Part shown: positions 1-8,415 of the stretch, piece after piece
How positions within the stretch are numbered: the first letter of the stretch is position 1
How the letters are laid out: the number at the start of each line of letters is the position of its first letter
Source of the DNA: Rhodococcus zopfii NBRC 100606 = JCM 9919
Lineage (GTDB): Bacteria; Actinomycetota; Actinomycetes; Mycobacteriales; Mycobacteriaceae
Assembly (NCBI RefSeq): GCF_001895025.1
Contig: NZ_BCXI01000038.1
Coordinates: forward strand, 26,993-90,992
Length of the DNA: 64,000 nt
Reading direction: 5' to 3'
Notes under the pieces: generated by a model
Told to the model about the DNA's origin: nothing
What the model saw: only the letters and a program-made list of their open reading frames with translations
Database searches by the model: none
Program-made: the position numbers and the translations under genes

Positions 1-4
1 AGCC

Positions 5-508
5 GTGAGTATTGACCTGGAGGATTTGTCCGTGCCTGAAATCTTGAAGGTGTGGACCGGAGCAATGGACGAGCTCCAGAAGCGCAACGTGATCCGAACC
101 GCCAACAATCCGATCGGTGGTCTCGCGGAAGCCATCGTCTTCGAGCACTTCGGCGGCGAGCGAGGATCGTTCAACCAGAAGGCTTGGGACATCCGCACCG
201 AGGCCGGCGAACGGATCCAGGTGAAGGCTCTTCGTCGTGCGGGTGAGCGGCAGCGTCGCAACCTCGGTGCGATCCGCGACAGCGACTATGACTCGGTCGT
301 CGTCGTGATGTTCAACGCCGCCTTCGAGCTGACCAACGCTGTCAAGTTTCCCCGTGAACTCGTTGAAGAGACCTTCCAAGTCCGTGCCCACGTCAACGGG
401 CGCATCGTGCGGCTGTCCGACACGTTTCTTCGGCATCCGCAGGTCGAAACTCTTGACTTGAGCGCGGCTTACGAGCGGATCAGCAACCCCGACGCGGTGG
501 TGCTCTGA
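5..508 (+). CDS. DUF6998-like protein, probable PD-(D/E)xK nuclease fold
   Basis: 167 residues from a GTG start three codons into the window; the true start may lie upstream of the window, so the N-terminus is uncertain. Residues 40-75 carry an acidic residue (E42), then D62 and a Q72-x-K74 strand (WDIRT...IQVKA). That spacing is typical of restriction-endonuclease-like folds, and the protein resembles small DUF6998-type proteins. Nothing identifies a substrate, and no methyltransferase is visible beside it. A strong hairpin follows the stop codon. The nuclease fold is an inference from motif spacing. Confidence 0.5.
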   Translation: MSIDLEDLSVPEILKVWTGAMDELQKRNVIRTANNPIGGLAEAIVFEHFGGERGSFNQKAWDIRTEAGERIQVKALRRAGERQRRNLGAIRDSDYDSVVVVMFNAAFELTNAVKFPRELVEETFQVRAHVNGRIVRLSDTFLRHPQVETLDLSAAYERISNPDAVVL

Positions 509-541
509 TCCCACGCGCCGGTGACGGATAGGGGCGCGGCG

Positions 542-580
542 CGGCTCGCTGACCCAGTAATGGGGGTGATCAGCGAGCCG
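542..580. terminator. Hairpin between convergent genes
   Basis: Perfect 11-bp inverted repeat CGGCTCGCTGA (542-552) and TCAGCGAGCCG (570-580). It sits between the plus-strand gene ending at 508 and the minus-strand gene ending at 606, so it can serve both. No T-tract, as is common in actinobacteria. Confidence 0.6.
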
Positions 581-605
581 TCCCGATCCTTGTTCGTTGG
601 CCGGT

Positions 606-1042
606 TCACCCGACCCCGAACCCCACGATCTTCGGTAAAGCAACGTCGTCTGTGCGGGCGACGAGCCGCACCCCGTCCCGGCGCACCGGGGAGCCTTCCG
701 CGTAGTACGTCAGCACCTGCGCGGCCAGCGCCCGGGTCGCCTCGTCACGAGTACGGGTTCTCATGCGGCGCAGCCGAATGTCTGCGTCGAACACGACAGT
801 GGTGTCGTGCACCGACACCCGCCCCTCGCCGATCGCCGGTACGCCGCCATGTTCGAAGCCCACGCGTACCCGACGACCTGCTCGAGGTACGCCACCGCAT
901 ACTCGTCGGGCTCGTCATCGAAGATCACCCCGAACCGGGTGTAGCCGTCGAAGTCGACGTCCGATGCGCTGAGCGGGCGCAACACTGCGCCACCCCGCCA
1001 GGACGGGAGCTGTTGCCGCATGTTCGGCCGGAGGACGGTCAT
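606..1042 (-). pseudogene. Hypothetical protein split by an apparent frameshift
   Basis: Reading starts at 1042 with an ATG that overlaps the stop of the upstream ATPase gene by 4 bases (ATGA). It gives natural protein sequence up to ...EQVVGYAW near 866. Natural-looking sequence (GFEHGGVPAIGEGRVSVHD...) then continues in another frame to the stop at 606. One missing base near 863-870 would join the two parts into a protein of about 145 residues. The family is not recognised. Coupling to the MoxR-like gene suggests the same operon. Either the gene is broken or this is a sequencing indel. Confidence 0.5.
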
Positions 1043-2340
1043 GCGCGGCCACCGAGCGCGAGTGGCTGCACACCCATCCCGTAGACGTCATTGATCGCCT
1101 CCTGCACCCAGTCGACGCTGTCGGGATCCGTGCAGGCCGTGAGCATCGTCGCGAGCGCAACCTCCAATCCGAGGCCAGCATCGAGGACCTTCTGCGTGAC
1201 CAGCAAGTCCGCGATCTGCGGCACCCAGCAACCGAGGCCACCGTCGCTCGTCTCCTCGGCGTTACGGGTGCGCAGATTGCGGGCGACCTTGATCAGCTTC
1301 GGGTCGACCCCGGCTGCCTCCGCGGCCGTGAAGTCCGCAGCAACCTCGATCGCGATAGGGAACCGCCGCTTGATCGCGTCATCGAGCGGGCGAACACCCT
1401 GGCCGTACTCGTTGTAGCCGATGACCATCCAGAACCCGTCAGCGGCGACGACGGGCTCAGACCCCGGCAGATCGTCGATGTTCAGGGTGCGGCGCCCGTC
1501 GGCCACCGACATGAGCACGGCCATGGTCTCGGACGGCACGCGGGAGGCCTCGTCGAGGAAGAACACCTTGCCTTCGCGCATCGCCCGGGTCAGCGGACCG
1601 TCCCGCCATTCGAACCCGCCGTCGGGCAGCGGGAGGTACTGGCCGACGAAGTGCGAGACGTTGGTGTCACCGTGGCCCTGCATCACGACCAGATCGGTGC
1701 CGAACGCGCCGTAGGGAACGGTGGACTTGCCGCCGCCGGCGGGGCCGTGCAGGCGCACGAACAGGTCGGGCGAGTTGGCGCGCAGGTGCCGCATGAGGGC
1801 GACGTCGGTATGCCCGGCGACCTGGCGCGGATACATCGTGTGCCCGTTCGGCAGCACGATCCCGTTGCGCTCGCTGGGATCAACGGTCAGGCCGGTCACC
1901 CGGGACGCCGACGGCGCCGCGGTGGCAGCGGACGCCGATGCCGGCACGGGGGAGAGAGTCTGAGCGACCACGGCCTCGACGGTCGAGACATCAGCCGACA
2001 GCACAGCGTTCTCACCCCGAGCGACGGCGACCAGCTCGGCGGGGTCGATCTCACCGGTCGCTGCGACGTCGAACGCGACCGGGCCGGCAAGCACCGTGCC
2101 GTAGCTGCCCTTCGAGCACTTCTTCGTCCACACATCCGCCATCGCAGCGACCGCGGTGTCGACCGAGGCATACTGCTTGTTGGACTGAACGCGCATCCGG
2201 TTGCCAACCCAGTTGGCGAAGCCCCCGGAGGCGGTGGCGAATCGGAACGACGAGCCGTCGCGGTACACGAATGCCGCATACACCTTCTGCTCCGGGCTAT
2301 TCGAATCCTGGACGGCGAATCCGGCGACGGTCGTGGTCAT
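1039..2340 (-). CDS. MoxR/CbbQ-like AAA+ ATPase
   Basis: 433-residue ATPase that probably remodels or activates a partner protein using ATP, as MoxR and CbbQ proteins do. Walker A is GPAGGGKST (199-207) and Walker B is VFFLDE (259-264), followed by a sensor-like GYNEYG and a conserved RRFP. The first 150 residues are family-specific, with an Ala/Ser-rich linker near 130-148. The ATG at 2340 is preferred over upstream starts because AGGAG lies 8-12 bases ahead of it. MoxR-type ATPases normally work with VWA-domain proteins, and one lies at 5737-7434 on the other strand. They are probable partners despite the TnpB insertion between them. Function beyond this is unknown. Confidence 0.75.
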   Translation of the reverse strand: MTTTVAGFAVQDSNSPEQKVYAAFVYRDGSSFRFATASGGFANWVGNRMRVQSNKQYASVDTAVAAMADVWTKKCSKGSYGTVLAGPVAFDVAATGEIDPAELVAVARGENAVLSADVSTVEAVVAQTLSPVPASASAATAAPSASRVTGLTVDPSERNGIVLPNGHTMYPRQVAGHTDVALMRHLRANSPDLFVRLHGPAGGGKSTVPYGAFGTDLVVMQGHGDTNVSHFVGQYLPLPDGGFEWRDGPLTRAMREGKVFFLDEASRVPSETMAVLMSVADGRRTLNIDDLPGSEPVVAADGFWMVIGYNEYGQGVRPLDDAIKRRFPIAIEVAADFTAAEAAGVDPKLIKVARNLRTRNAEETSDGGLGCWVPQIADLLVTQKVLDAGLGLEVALATMLTACTDPDSVDWVQEAINDVYGMGVQPLALGGRA

Positions 2341-2636
2341 GGCGTGCTTCTCCTGGTGGTGTGGTCGTGATCGGTGTGCCACCAACGTATGAACCGCCAT
2401 GCCATGGTGTTTCAGACCTCGAAGGGCGGCGTGATCGGGCTGCGCCGGCACAGTCTGGATGCTCACCGCGCCCCTCGCTCAGGCACTCCCACGCGCGCAT
2501 TCCCACGTTGTAGGCGTGCTGTCCGTGGCTCGGGGATGGTCAGCGCCGGAATCGGGATTAGCGGTGCTGCAACATCTTCCGTGTGAGTTCGTAGCGTCGG
2601 CAGCGTTCACGATCGCGAGATGACGAGGAGCAGGGG
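2341..2636. other. Divergent intergenic region
   Basis: About 300 bases between the minus-strand ATPase and the plus-strand gene at 2637. It should hold both promoters. No clear -35/-10 pair or inverted repeat stands out by eye. Confidence 0.4.
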
Positions 2637-3083
2637 ATGCACTACACCGATCTCAAAGGCGCACCCGCCGCAGGCGAACTCTGGTCGCCCGGCCCGAAGA
2701 TGCACACCGTGTGGGTCCTCACCGCCGACGAGCCGACTGTCGTCGACACCCGCACCATGACCGAGATGCGCTACCTGGCCCCCGAGCTGGGCGTCCCGCA
2801 TTCGAAGAGTGCCGTCGCCGCCGCGCGGAAGGTCCTCAAGGACTGCCCCGCCTCCGGATACCCGCGGACCCTCGAGCCTCGCGATGCGGCGGAGGCTGCG
2901 GCTGTCGGCCACGCCCGCACCGTCATCGCCGAACGGCAGGCATTCGACAACGACTGGCACCAGCGGCAGATCCGCCGTGGTCAGCGCGCCCCACTGAGCA
3001 AGAAGGTATGGGCGGACCTGTTCGCAGCGCACGTCGCCGAGTTCACCGTCGACAGCCCGGACCTGTTCGCGGCCGCCGCCTGA
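2637..3083 (+). CDS. Hypothetical protein
   Basis: 148 residues, starting at an ATG with GAGGAG-type ribosome binding sequence about 8 bases upstream. No signal peptide or membrane segment. The N-terminal half is moderately hydrophobic (VWVLTADEPTVVDTRTMTEM); the C-terminal half is charged and helical (HQRQIRRGQRAPLSKKVW). I do not recognise the family. A long perfect hairpin follows directly. Confidence 0.6.
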   Translation: MHYTDLKGAPAAGELWSPGPKMHTVWVLTADEPTVVDTRTMTEMRYLAPELGVPHSKSAVAAARKVLKDCPASGYPRTLEPRDAAEAAAVGHARTVIAERQAFDNDWHQRQIRRGQRAPLSKKVWADLFAAHVAEFTVDSPDLFAAAA

Positions 3084-3090
3084 GCTGATC

Positions 3091-3129
3091 AACGAACGCC
3101 TCCGACCCGCGTGGTCGGAGGCGTTCGTT
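3091..3129. terminator. Strong bidirectional terminator hairpin
   Basis: Perfect 17-bp stem AACGAACGCCTCCGACC (3091-3107) and GGTCGGAGGCGTTCGTT (3113-3129) with a 5-base loop. It lies just after the plus-strand stop at 3083 and just beyond the inferred minus-strand stop at 3142, so it fits convergent genes. Confidence 0.8.
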
Positions 3130-3141
3130 GTTGGACGCGAT

Positions 3142-3366
3142 CAGGTGCAGCGACTGACGACGTCCGCGTACGCGCACAGGTAGGAAGCAGGTGGGAGAAG
3201 CCGGACCGTAGAAGACCTCGGTCTCCCCGGTGCAGCCCTTCAGGTCGACTACGGACAGCTGCTTCCCGAGGTCGGCGGCATGGCGCTTCACCCGGGCCTC
3301 GGCATCGTCCAGGTCGGCGCTGCGCTGGCCGGCGCGGCGCACCGTCGAGAGCCGTACCTCGGACAC
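3142..3366 (-). pseudogene. Hypothetical protein with apparent frameshift
   Basis: Begins with a GTG (3366) placed directly after the stop codon of the interrupted gene upstream, and reads SEVRLSTVRRAGQRSADLDD onward. After PASPTCF the first frame runs on through the terminator hairpin. Shifting by one base near 3185-3190 gives YLCAYADVVSRCT and a stop at 3142, before the hairpin. The second reading therefore looks like the original end (about 75 residues). The family is unknown. It belongs to the same minus-strand gene pair that the insertion sequence disrupted. Confidence 0.4.
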
Positions 3367-3495
3367 TCAGCTGTTCGTGATCTCCCACCCGCGCACGTCG
3401 AGGTAGTTGCGACCAACCTGGATGATCCGTGCGTCATCGGAGTGTGCTGCCGCTGTCCGCCCGACCTTGACCTGCTGGTTCTTCGGCGCTATCCC
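3367..3495 (-). pseudogene. C-terminal half of a gene split by the TnpB element
   Basis: The minus strand encodes GIAPKNQQVKVGRTAAAHS, DDARIIQVGRNYLDVRGWEITNS and a stop at 3367, with no usable start codon. The N-terminal half lies beyond the insertion sequence at 4800-5026. Removing 3496-4799 joins ...YVLEFSSG to WGIAPKNQQV in frame. Confidence 0.6.
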
Positions 3496-3561
3496 AGTCG
3501 TTCACGGCCGGGATAGCAATCCCTCGATATTGGTGTCGGTGGGTGCCAGTACGTTGCGGGC

Positions 3562-4706
3562 GTGCAGCTCCGATACCAGTATCGCGTCTATCCGACGCCC
3601 GGGCAGCAGGACATGCTGGCCCGGTCGTTTGGGTGTGCGCGGGTGGTGTTCAACGACGCGCTGCGCGCCCGCCAGGATGCACACAAGGCTGGGGTGAAGC
3701 TCTCGGACACCGAGGTGCAGAAGCAGGTGGTCACCGACGCGAAGAAGACCCCGCAGCGGGCGTGGCTCACCGAAGTCGCCTCGGTGGTGCTGGTGCAGGC
3801 CACCCAGGACGCGCGACGCGCCTACCGGAACTGGTTCGACTCGATGTCGGGGAAGCGGAAGGGCCGCAGGATCGGGGCGCCACGGTTCCGCTCCCGCAAG
3901 GATACCCGGCAGGCGATCCGGCTCACCCGCAACGGGTTCTCGCTGCGTTCGAACGGGAAGTTGTATGTGGCGAAGGTCGGCGAACTCGAAGTTGCGTGGT
4001 CGCGGGATCTGCCGTCGGAGCCGTCGAGCGTGTCGATCATCAAGGACACCGCGGGCCGGTACTTCGCGTCGTTCGTGGTCGAGACGGCCGACGAGCCGCT
4101 GCCGGAGTGCGATGCGGAGGTGGGGATCGACCTCGGGCTCACTACGTTTGCGGTGCTCTCGGACGGGAAGGTCATCGAGTCCCCGAAGTTTTCCGCCGCG
4201 CCGAACGCAAACTCCGCAAGGCGCAGCAATCCCTGTCCCGCAAGGACAAGAGCAGCAGAAATCGGGCCAAGGCCCGGATCAAGGTGGCCAAGGCGCACGC
4301 GAAGGTGGCCGATGCCCGCAAGGATTGGGCGCACAAGCAGTCCACGGCGATCATCCGCGAGAACCAAGCGGTGTTCGTCGAGGACTTGTGTGTCGCAGGG
4401 TTAGCACGGACCCGGTTGGCGAAGTCGGTCCAGGATGCCGGGTGGGGCATGTTCACCCGGATGCTGGAGGAGAAGGCTGCCCGGTACGGGCGCGTTTTCG
4501 TGAAGGCGGACCGCTGGTTCCCGTCGTCCCAGATGTGCTCGACGTGCGGGCGGGTCGACGGACCGAAACCACTATCGGTGCGGGAGTGGACCTGCCCGTG
4601 CGGTGCGGTCCACGATCGCGATCTCAATGCTGCGAAGAACATCCACGCCGCAGGACGTGCGGAGTGGTTAAACGCCTGCGGAGGGACCGTAAGTCCTTCC
4701 GTCTAA
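3562..4706 (+). pseudogene. tnpB: TnpB RNA-guided nuclease with a one-base frameshift
   Basis: The reading frame from 3562 gives MQLRYQYRVYPTPGQ and the first RuvC motif (VGIDLGLTTFA). At a TTTT run (4189-4192) the frame must step back by one base to continue into FRRAERKLRKAQQSLSRKDK. It then reads the second RuvC motif (VFVEDL), the zinc finger CSTC...CPC and the third RuvC motif (DRDLNAAKNI), ending at 4706. Restored length is about 381 residues, normal for TnpB. All catalytic residues are present across the two frames. The shift could be an indel in a homopolymer, a sequencing error or programmed slippage. Confidence 0.8.
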
Positions 4707-4799
4707 CGGAAGGCGAGTCCCAGTGAAACAGGAACCCACTGGAGTGGCGCGTAGCGCTGCAGGAGGAATCTCGGTCGTTCACGGCAGGGAGGACGTCAA
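4600..4799 (+). ncRNA. Candidate omega-RNA (reRNA) at the right end of tnpB
   Basis: TnpB proteins use a guide RNA transcribed from the 3' end of their gene through the element's right end, with the guide coming from the flanking DNA. Here the region after the stop holds compact hairpins, for example CTTCCGTCTAACGGAAG around 4697-4713. It ends at GTCAA. The limits given are approximate and the RNA is inferred from family knowledge. Confidence 0.4.
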
Positions 4800-5026
4800 C
4801 CATCCCGAACTGAATTCGAGGACGTACAGCAAACCGCTGTCCGCGCGCCGAGTCCGAGGACCTTCCGAAGGCTTGATCTCGCTGAACTGAACATCGTTGA
4901 TGTCGACCACGAGGAACCCTGAACCCCCGCGATCGCCGCGTCGAGACCCCCCAACGCCGCCCGATCGATGTGAAACACGCTCGCAGGCAACGCCATAACG
5001 TCATTCCCATCAGCCGGACGACACAT
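4800..5026 (-). pseudogene. N-terminal half of a gene split by the TnpB element
   Basis: On the minus strand reading begins at an ATG (5026, or 4996 at MALPASVFHIDRAALGGLDA). It needs one frame change after GVQG to give FLVVDINDVQFSEIKP and RRADSGLLYVLEFSSG. It then runs into the right end of the insertion sequence. The remainder is at 3367-3495. The family is not recognised; the original protein was about 120 residues. Confidence 0.55.
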
Positions 5027-5040
5027 CCACGGAGGAATTG

Positions 5041-5451
5041 ATGAGCAGTGCAGGAGCCATCGACCAGCTCGAGGTCATCCACGCTTACATCCGCGCCGAC
5101 GCGATCGCAGACGGTGTTCTGCACGATGTCACCGAGCTTGCCGCGCAGCAGGGCATGCGGTACCCGGTCGCGATTGCGACCCACGCGTGGGATGCTGCCG
5201 TGGCCTGGGACGAGGAGCACGGGGCGATGCAGGACGAGACGGGCCGCCAGTGGGACGTCCTGACGATGGCTGCCGTGGCATTGCGTCGCGCTAGTCGGCT
5301 CCGCCTGACGGGCCTGCAGGAGTTCACCGTGTACGTCGTTCCGAACCGTCTCGGTGCCGACGAGCCCGAGCCGGTCACTCTCGGAATCTCCGTCGGCCCA
5401 GGCGACAACTACGAGCCGGCGCTGACGATCACGTCATCCGCGGACCTCTGA
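5041..5451 (+). CDS. DUF6573-like plasmid protein
   Basis: 136 residues from the ATG at 5041. GGAGG sits about 6 bases upstream, which favours this ATG over the TTG one codon earlier. The sequence IRADAIADGVLHDVTELAAQ, then RYPVAIATHAWD, matches my memory of the DUF6573 family found on actinobacterial plasmids and phages. No catalytic motif is evident and the function is unknown. It shares direction with the VWA protein at 5737, separated by about 285 bases. Confidence 0.65.
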   Translation: MSSAGAIDQLEVIHAYIRADAIADGVLHDVTELAAQQGMRYPVAIATHAWDAAVAWDEEHGAMQDETGRQWDVLTMAAVALRRASRLRLTGLQEFTVYVVPNRLGADEPEPVTLGISVGPGDNYEPALTITSSADL

Positions 5452-5736
5452 CGCGGTTGTCGGTATCCCTTCGTCCACTGCCCCGGAACGGTCCGACGTT
5501 CCGGGGCGGTGGCGACACGAGAACAAACGGGGGAGCGACACCCTGCGTCCGCGATGAGGTGCCGGCAGTGGCTCCGCCCGCTGCGGGCGGCTGTCCTCCC
5601 TGTGTTGGCTCCTCCGCTGCCGCATGCCTGAGACGAGAGCCGCCGGCCTGCTCCCGGAGCGCTCGCCTGCAACTCCGTAGGACCGGCGTCGAGACGATCG
5701 GTGAAATCACAACCCCACGACCGCCAGGAGCACCGA

Positions 5737-7434
5737 ATGCCCGCCACCGCCACTGCCACTGCCACCCGCGCCGCGTGGGAGAGCCCCTCCCATCCGCAGT
5801 GGCGGCAGCTCGGCTCTCGGCTGACGGACTGGGTAGACACGCTTACCCCGCGCCGCGACGTCCTCGTTTCGGTGCTCCCGCACCATCCGGGCAGTGGCCA
5901 GCCCGCGGGTGTGTTCAACCACCGCACAGCTCGCATCACCCTCGACGCCACCCAAGCGATGCCCGGGCGGCCGGACCCTGACCGGATCGATCTGCGCGAC
6001 GAGCGGGACCGCGCGCGATTCCCGGTTCTGACCGGCGTCCTCGCTCACGAGGCAGGCCACGCCACCCACACCAGCCGTCGCTACGGTCTGAGCGGGGCTG
6101 TCGCGGAGTGGGCGGCGCTGCTCGAGGAGCCGCGTATGGAGGGCCGGGTGGCCGCAGGCAATCCCCAGGCCCGCCGATGGTTGCAGGCCTCGGCGCTGCA
6201 CCTGCTCGGGCAGGTCGACCCCACGAGCACGGATCATGCAGCCCGCACTCTGGTTCTGCTCGGTGGCCGCGTTCTGGCCGGCGTGCTCGAGGGGGAATCG
6301 TTGCCGGACCTGGACGCCGTGCTGGCGCCGTGGCTGACCGCGGAGCAGATCGCGGTGATCGCCGAGCAGACCGACCGCGCGGTCGCCGCGGTCGACGGCG
6401 ATACAGCGACGATTACTGCCGCGGCCGAGAAGATCGCCTCGCTGTTCGGGGACGACGCCGCGGAGGGTGAGGGCACCGACGACGGCGACGACGACTGCGG
6501 TGCGCACCACGGCGCACCCGGGGACGGACCGCTCGCGGCTGCGCTGACTGCTGTCGCTGTCGCCGCCGCTCGGGGGTTGCGTGCGGCGGCCGGAATCGTC
6601 GATCCATCCCCCGCTGCTGTGGCTGCCCGCGCAGCGCGTCAGGCCCACACTGCGCAGGCCGTCGAGGACCAGCGCGCCGCCCGTCAGGGGCTGCACGAGT
6701 CTCGTCGCCGCCGACCGACTGCTGACGATCACAAGCACGCGAAGGTCCTGACACGGAGTCTCGAGTCGGCGGCGTTGCGCGCTGTCGATGTGACCCGCAC
6801 ACCGTCGTCGACCCCACCGGGGCGTCTGCGAACCTCACAGCTGGTGCGGCGGCAGGGGCAGATTCATGCTCGGGTGCGACCGACCGCGACCCCCTGGGAG
6901 AACACCCGCCGGCGGACTGTCGACACCCCGAGCCTGGTCGTGGGGGTCGCGCTCGACATTTCCGGGTCGATGGAGCCGTTCGCTGCGCCCGCGGCGGTGG
7001 CGGCATGGGCGCTGGCCAGGGCTGTGCGGCAGGTCGGCGGCAAGGCCGCGACGGTGACCTGGAATCACACCGCGGCGATGCTGCCGGTCACCGCTGTGAG
7101 CGGATCGGTCCCTGTTCCGTCGATCGGCGGCGGGTCCACCGGCTTGCCGGCCGCGATGCGCGTCCTCGACCGCGAGCTCGCCCTCAGTCGCGATCAGGGC
7201 GCTCGGATGGTCGTGGTGGTCACTGACGGCGACCTTCCGAACGACGCCGTGGTGCGTGAGGAGGCGGAGGGGCTTATCGCTGCTGGTGTGCGGATCTTGT
7301 GGCTTGTGACCGAGGACGGTGGGATGACGCCACCTACGGGGGCGGAGGTCGCCGTGATCGAGGACCCGAGTCGCATCGGGCAGCTCATCGGTGCTGCGGC
7401 GGTGACTGCGTTGAGGTCCGAGAATCGCAGGTAG
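5737..7434 (+). CDS. VWA-domain protein with HExxH metallopeptidase-like region
   Basis: 565 residues from an ATG preceded by AGGAG (5726-5730). The N-terminal part holds HEAGH (104-108), a zinc-binding HExxH motif, in a DUF2201-like setting. Residues about 205-230 are acidic, and 265-330 are Ala/Arg-rich and helical. The C-terminal third is a von Willebrand A domain with MIDAS residues D407-x-S-x-S (DISGSM) and TDGD near 496-499. VWA proteins of this type usually act with a MoxR-like ATPase, here the gene at 1039-2340. The pair may form a metal-dependent chaperone or a regulated protease. Substrate unknown. A textbook hairpin terminator follows the stop. Confidence 0.75.
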   Translation: MPATATATATRAAWESPSHPQWRQLGSRLTDWVDTLTPRRDVLVSVLPHHPGSGQPAGVFNHRTARITLDATQAMPGRPDPDRIDLRDERDRARFPVLTGVLAHEAGHATHTSRRYGLSGAVAEWAALLEEPRMEGRVAAGNPQARRWLQASALHLLGQVDPTSTDHAARTLVLLGGRVLAGVLEGESLPDLDAVLAPWLTAEQIAVIAEQTDRAVAAVDGDTATITAAAEKIASLFGDDAAEGEGTDDGDDDCGAHHGAPGDGPLAAALTAVAVAAARGLRAAAGIVDPSPAAVAARAARQAHTAQAVEDQRAARQGLHESRRRRPTADDHKHAKVLTRSLESAALRAVDVTRTPSSTPPGRLRTSQLVRRQGQIHARVRPTATPWENTRRRTVDTPSLVVGVALDISGSMEPFAAPAAVAAWALARAVRQVGGKAATVTWNHTAAMLPVTAVSGSVPVPSIGGGSTGLPAAMRVLDRELALSRDQGARMVVVVTDGDLPNDAVVREEAEGLIAAGVRILWLVTEDGGMTPPTGAEVAVIEDPSRIGQLIGAAAVTALRSENRR

Positions 7435-7443
7435 TGGAAATAG

Positions 7444-7473
7444 CTCAGCCCCCACCGTGTGGTGGGGGCTGAG
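7444..7473 (+). terminator. Hairpin terminator after the VWA gene
   Basis: Perfect 13-bp stem CTCAGCCCCCACC (7444-7456) and GGTGGGGGCTGAG (7461-7473) with a GTGT loop, followed by a short T run (CTCTTT). It starts 9 bases after the stop codon. Confidence 0.85.
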
Positions 7474-7872
7474 GCTCTTTACGACTCGCGCCAGCATGAG
7501 CATCAGCGGCACGTACGGCATGTTTCGGCCGACCCGGCAAGCCGGGGTCTGTATGTGTGCGGCCCCGTAGGGGCGCGGGAACAGTATGACACGAAGTGTT
7601 GCTTGTGTGAAAGTCAAAAATCGCTTGTGTATCGCTTTTGAGTACAAGTACTCACTGAAGATCGGAGATAGTGCCAGTTCACAAGATGGATGGGTCGGTC
7701 AGTGGAAGATGATCGAAAAGCCAATTATTGCCTTTATATGCTGCCTGAATGACTGCGAGATGACGCTCAGGTGGGGGACATGGGGAGGGTAGGTGGGGCG
7801 CCGGGAGGCGCCCGCCCGTATGGTTGGTGCGCTGAAAAAGCTGCACCAGGGGGGAACGTGCACGGAGGTGTC
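7474..7872. other. AT-richer intergenic region, likely promoter
   Basis: About 400 bases without a gene, clearly less GC-rich than its surroundings, especially 7590-7760. The motif TCGCTTGTGTAT and a related GCTTGTGTG occur at about 7600-7632. It probably carries the promoter of the protease-membrane protein-P450 operon. No definite -35/-10 pair is assigned. Confidence 0.4.
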
Positions 7873-8415
7873 ATGAGTGGAAACAATCCGGACAACCGGA
7901 TTTGTATGGAGGTTCAGGACCGCGTCAACGTGATGCTGTCGGAGATCGACCAGGCCCTGCCGGGCCTGTGGAATTTCGACGACTTTCGCGCCTGGCTGTC
8001 CGAGCGGCGTGGGGTGCCACTCGAGATCAGAACAGTGCCCGGCGGCATGGATCCGGACTCACCGTGCGGATGGACCATTGTCTGCGAAGACCGCGACATC
8101 ATCTACTCGTCGAACGCCGTACGCCAGGGTCGAGTCGTGTCCTACCACGAATGCGCGCACCTGCTGTTCGACCACAGCAGCAGCGGCGAGGACCGGCAAC
8201 TCCTCGGTGAGTGCCTCGCCCCCGATGTCGATCCCGAGCTGATCAAGAAGATCCTCGGCCGCACGGACTACGACCGGCCCCAGGAACAAGAAGCCGAACT
8301 CCTCGCGATGCGCCTGTGGCGCCGCGACGTCGAATACTTCGGCATCCGATCCACAAACCGCCAAGTCGCCACCCGCGTCGGGCGGGCACGACTGCTCCTG
8401 CGAGGCGGTCGATGA
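7873..8415 (+). CDS. ImmA/IrrE-like metallopeptidase
   Basis: 180 residues. The ATG at 7873 has GGAGG 5 bases upstream; an earlier GTG at 7858 is possible. The zinc motif HECAH is at 92-96 and a glutamate-rich helix EQEAELLAMRL follows, the pattern of COG2856 peptidases. These usually cleave or inactivate a repressor. First gene of an operon with overlaps: its stop overlaps the next start (ATGA). Two coupled DNA-binding regulators lie in convergent orientation at 10961-12057 and are reasonable candidates for its target. That link is inference. Confidence 0.7.
   Translation: MSGNNPDNRICMEVQDRVNVMLSEIDQALPGLWNFDDFRAWLSERRGVPLEIRTVPGGMDPDSPCGWTIVCEDRDIIYSSNAVRQGRVVSYHECAHLLFDHSSSGEDRQLLGECLAPDVDPELIKKILGRTDYDRPQEQEAELLAMRLWRRDVEYFGIRSTNRQVATRVGRARLLLRGGR

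Larger units (their letters stand above)
3496..4799 (+). mobile_element. TnpB-only insertion sequence (IS605/IS1341 type)
   Basis: About 1.3 kb holding one tnpB gene and no tnpA. The right end, with the shared GTCGTTCACGGC followed by a G-rich stretch and GTCAA at 4795-4799, resembles right ends of IS1341-type elements. The same 12-mer GTCGTTCACGGC is found at both ends (3497-3508 and 4774-4785). The boundaries are inferred from where the interrupted host gene resumes, and could shift by a few bases. There are no terminal inverted repeats and no clear target duplication, as expected for this group. ATCCC occurs at both junctions. Confidence 0.65.
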
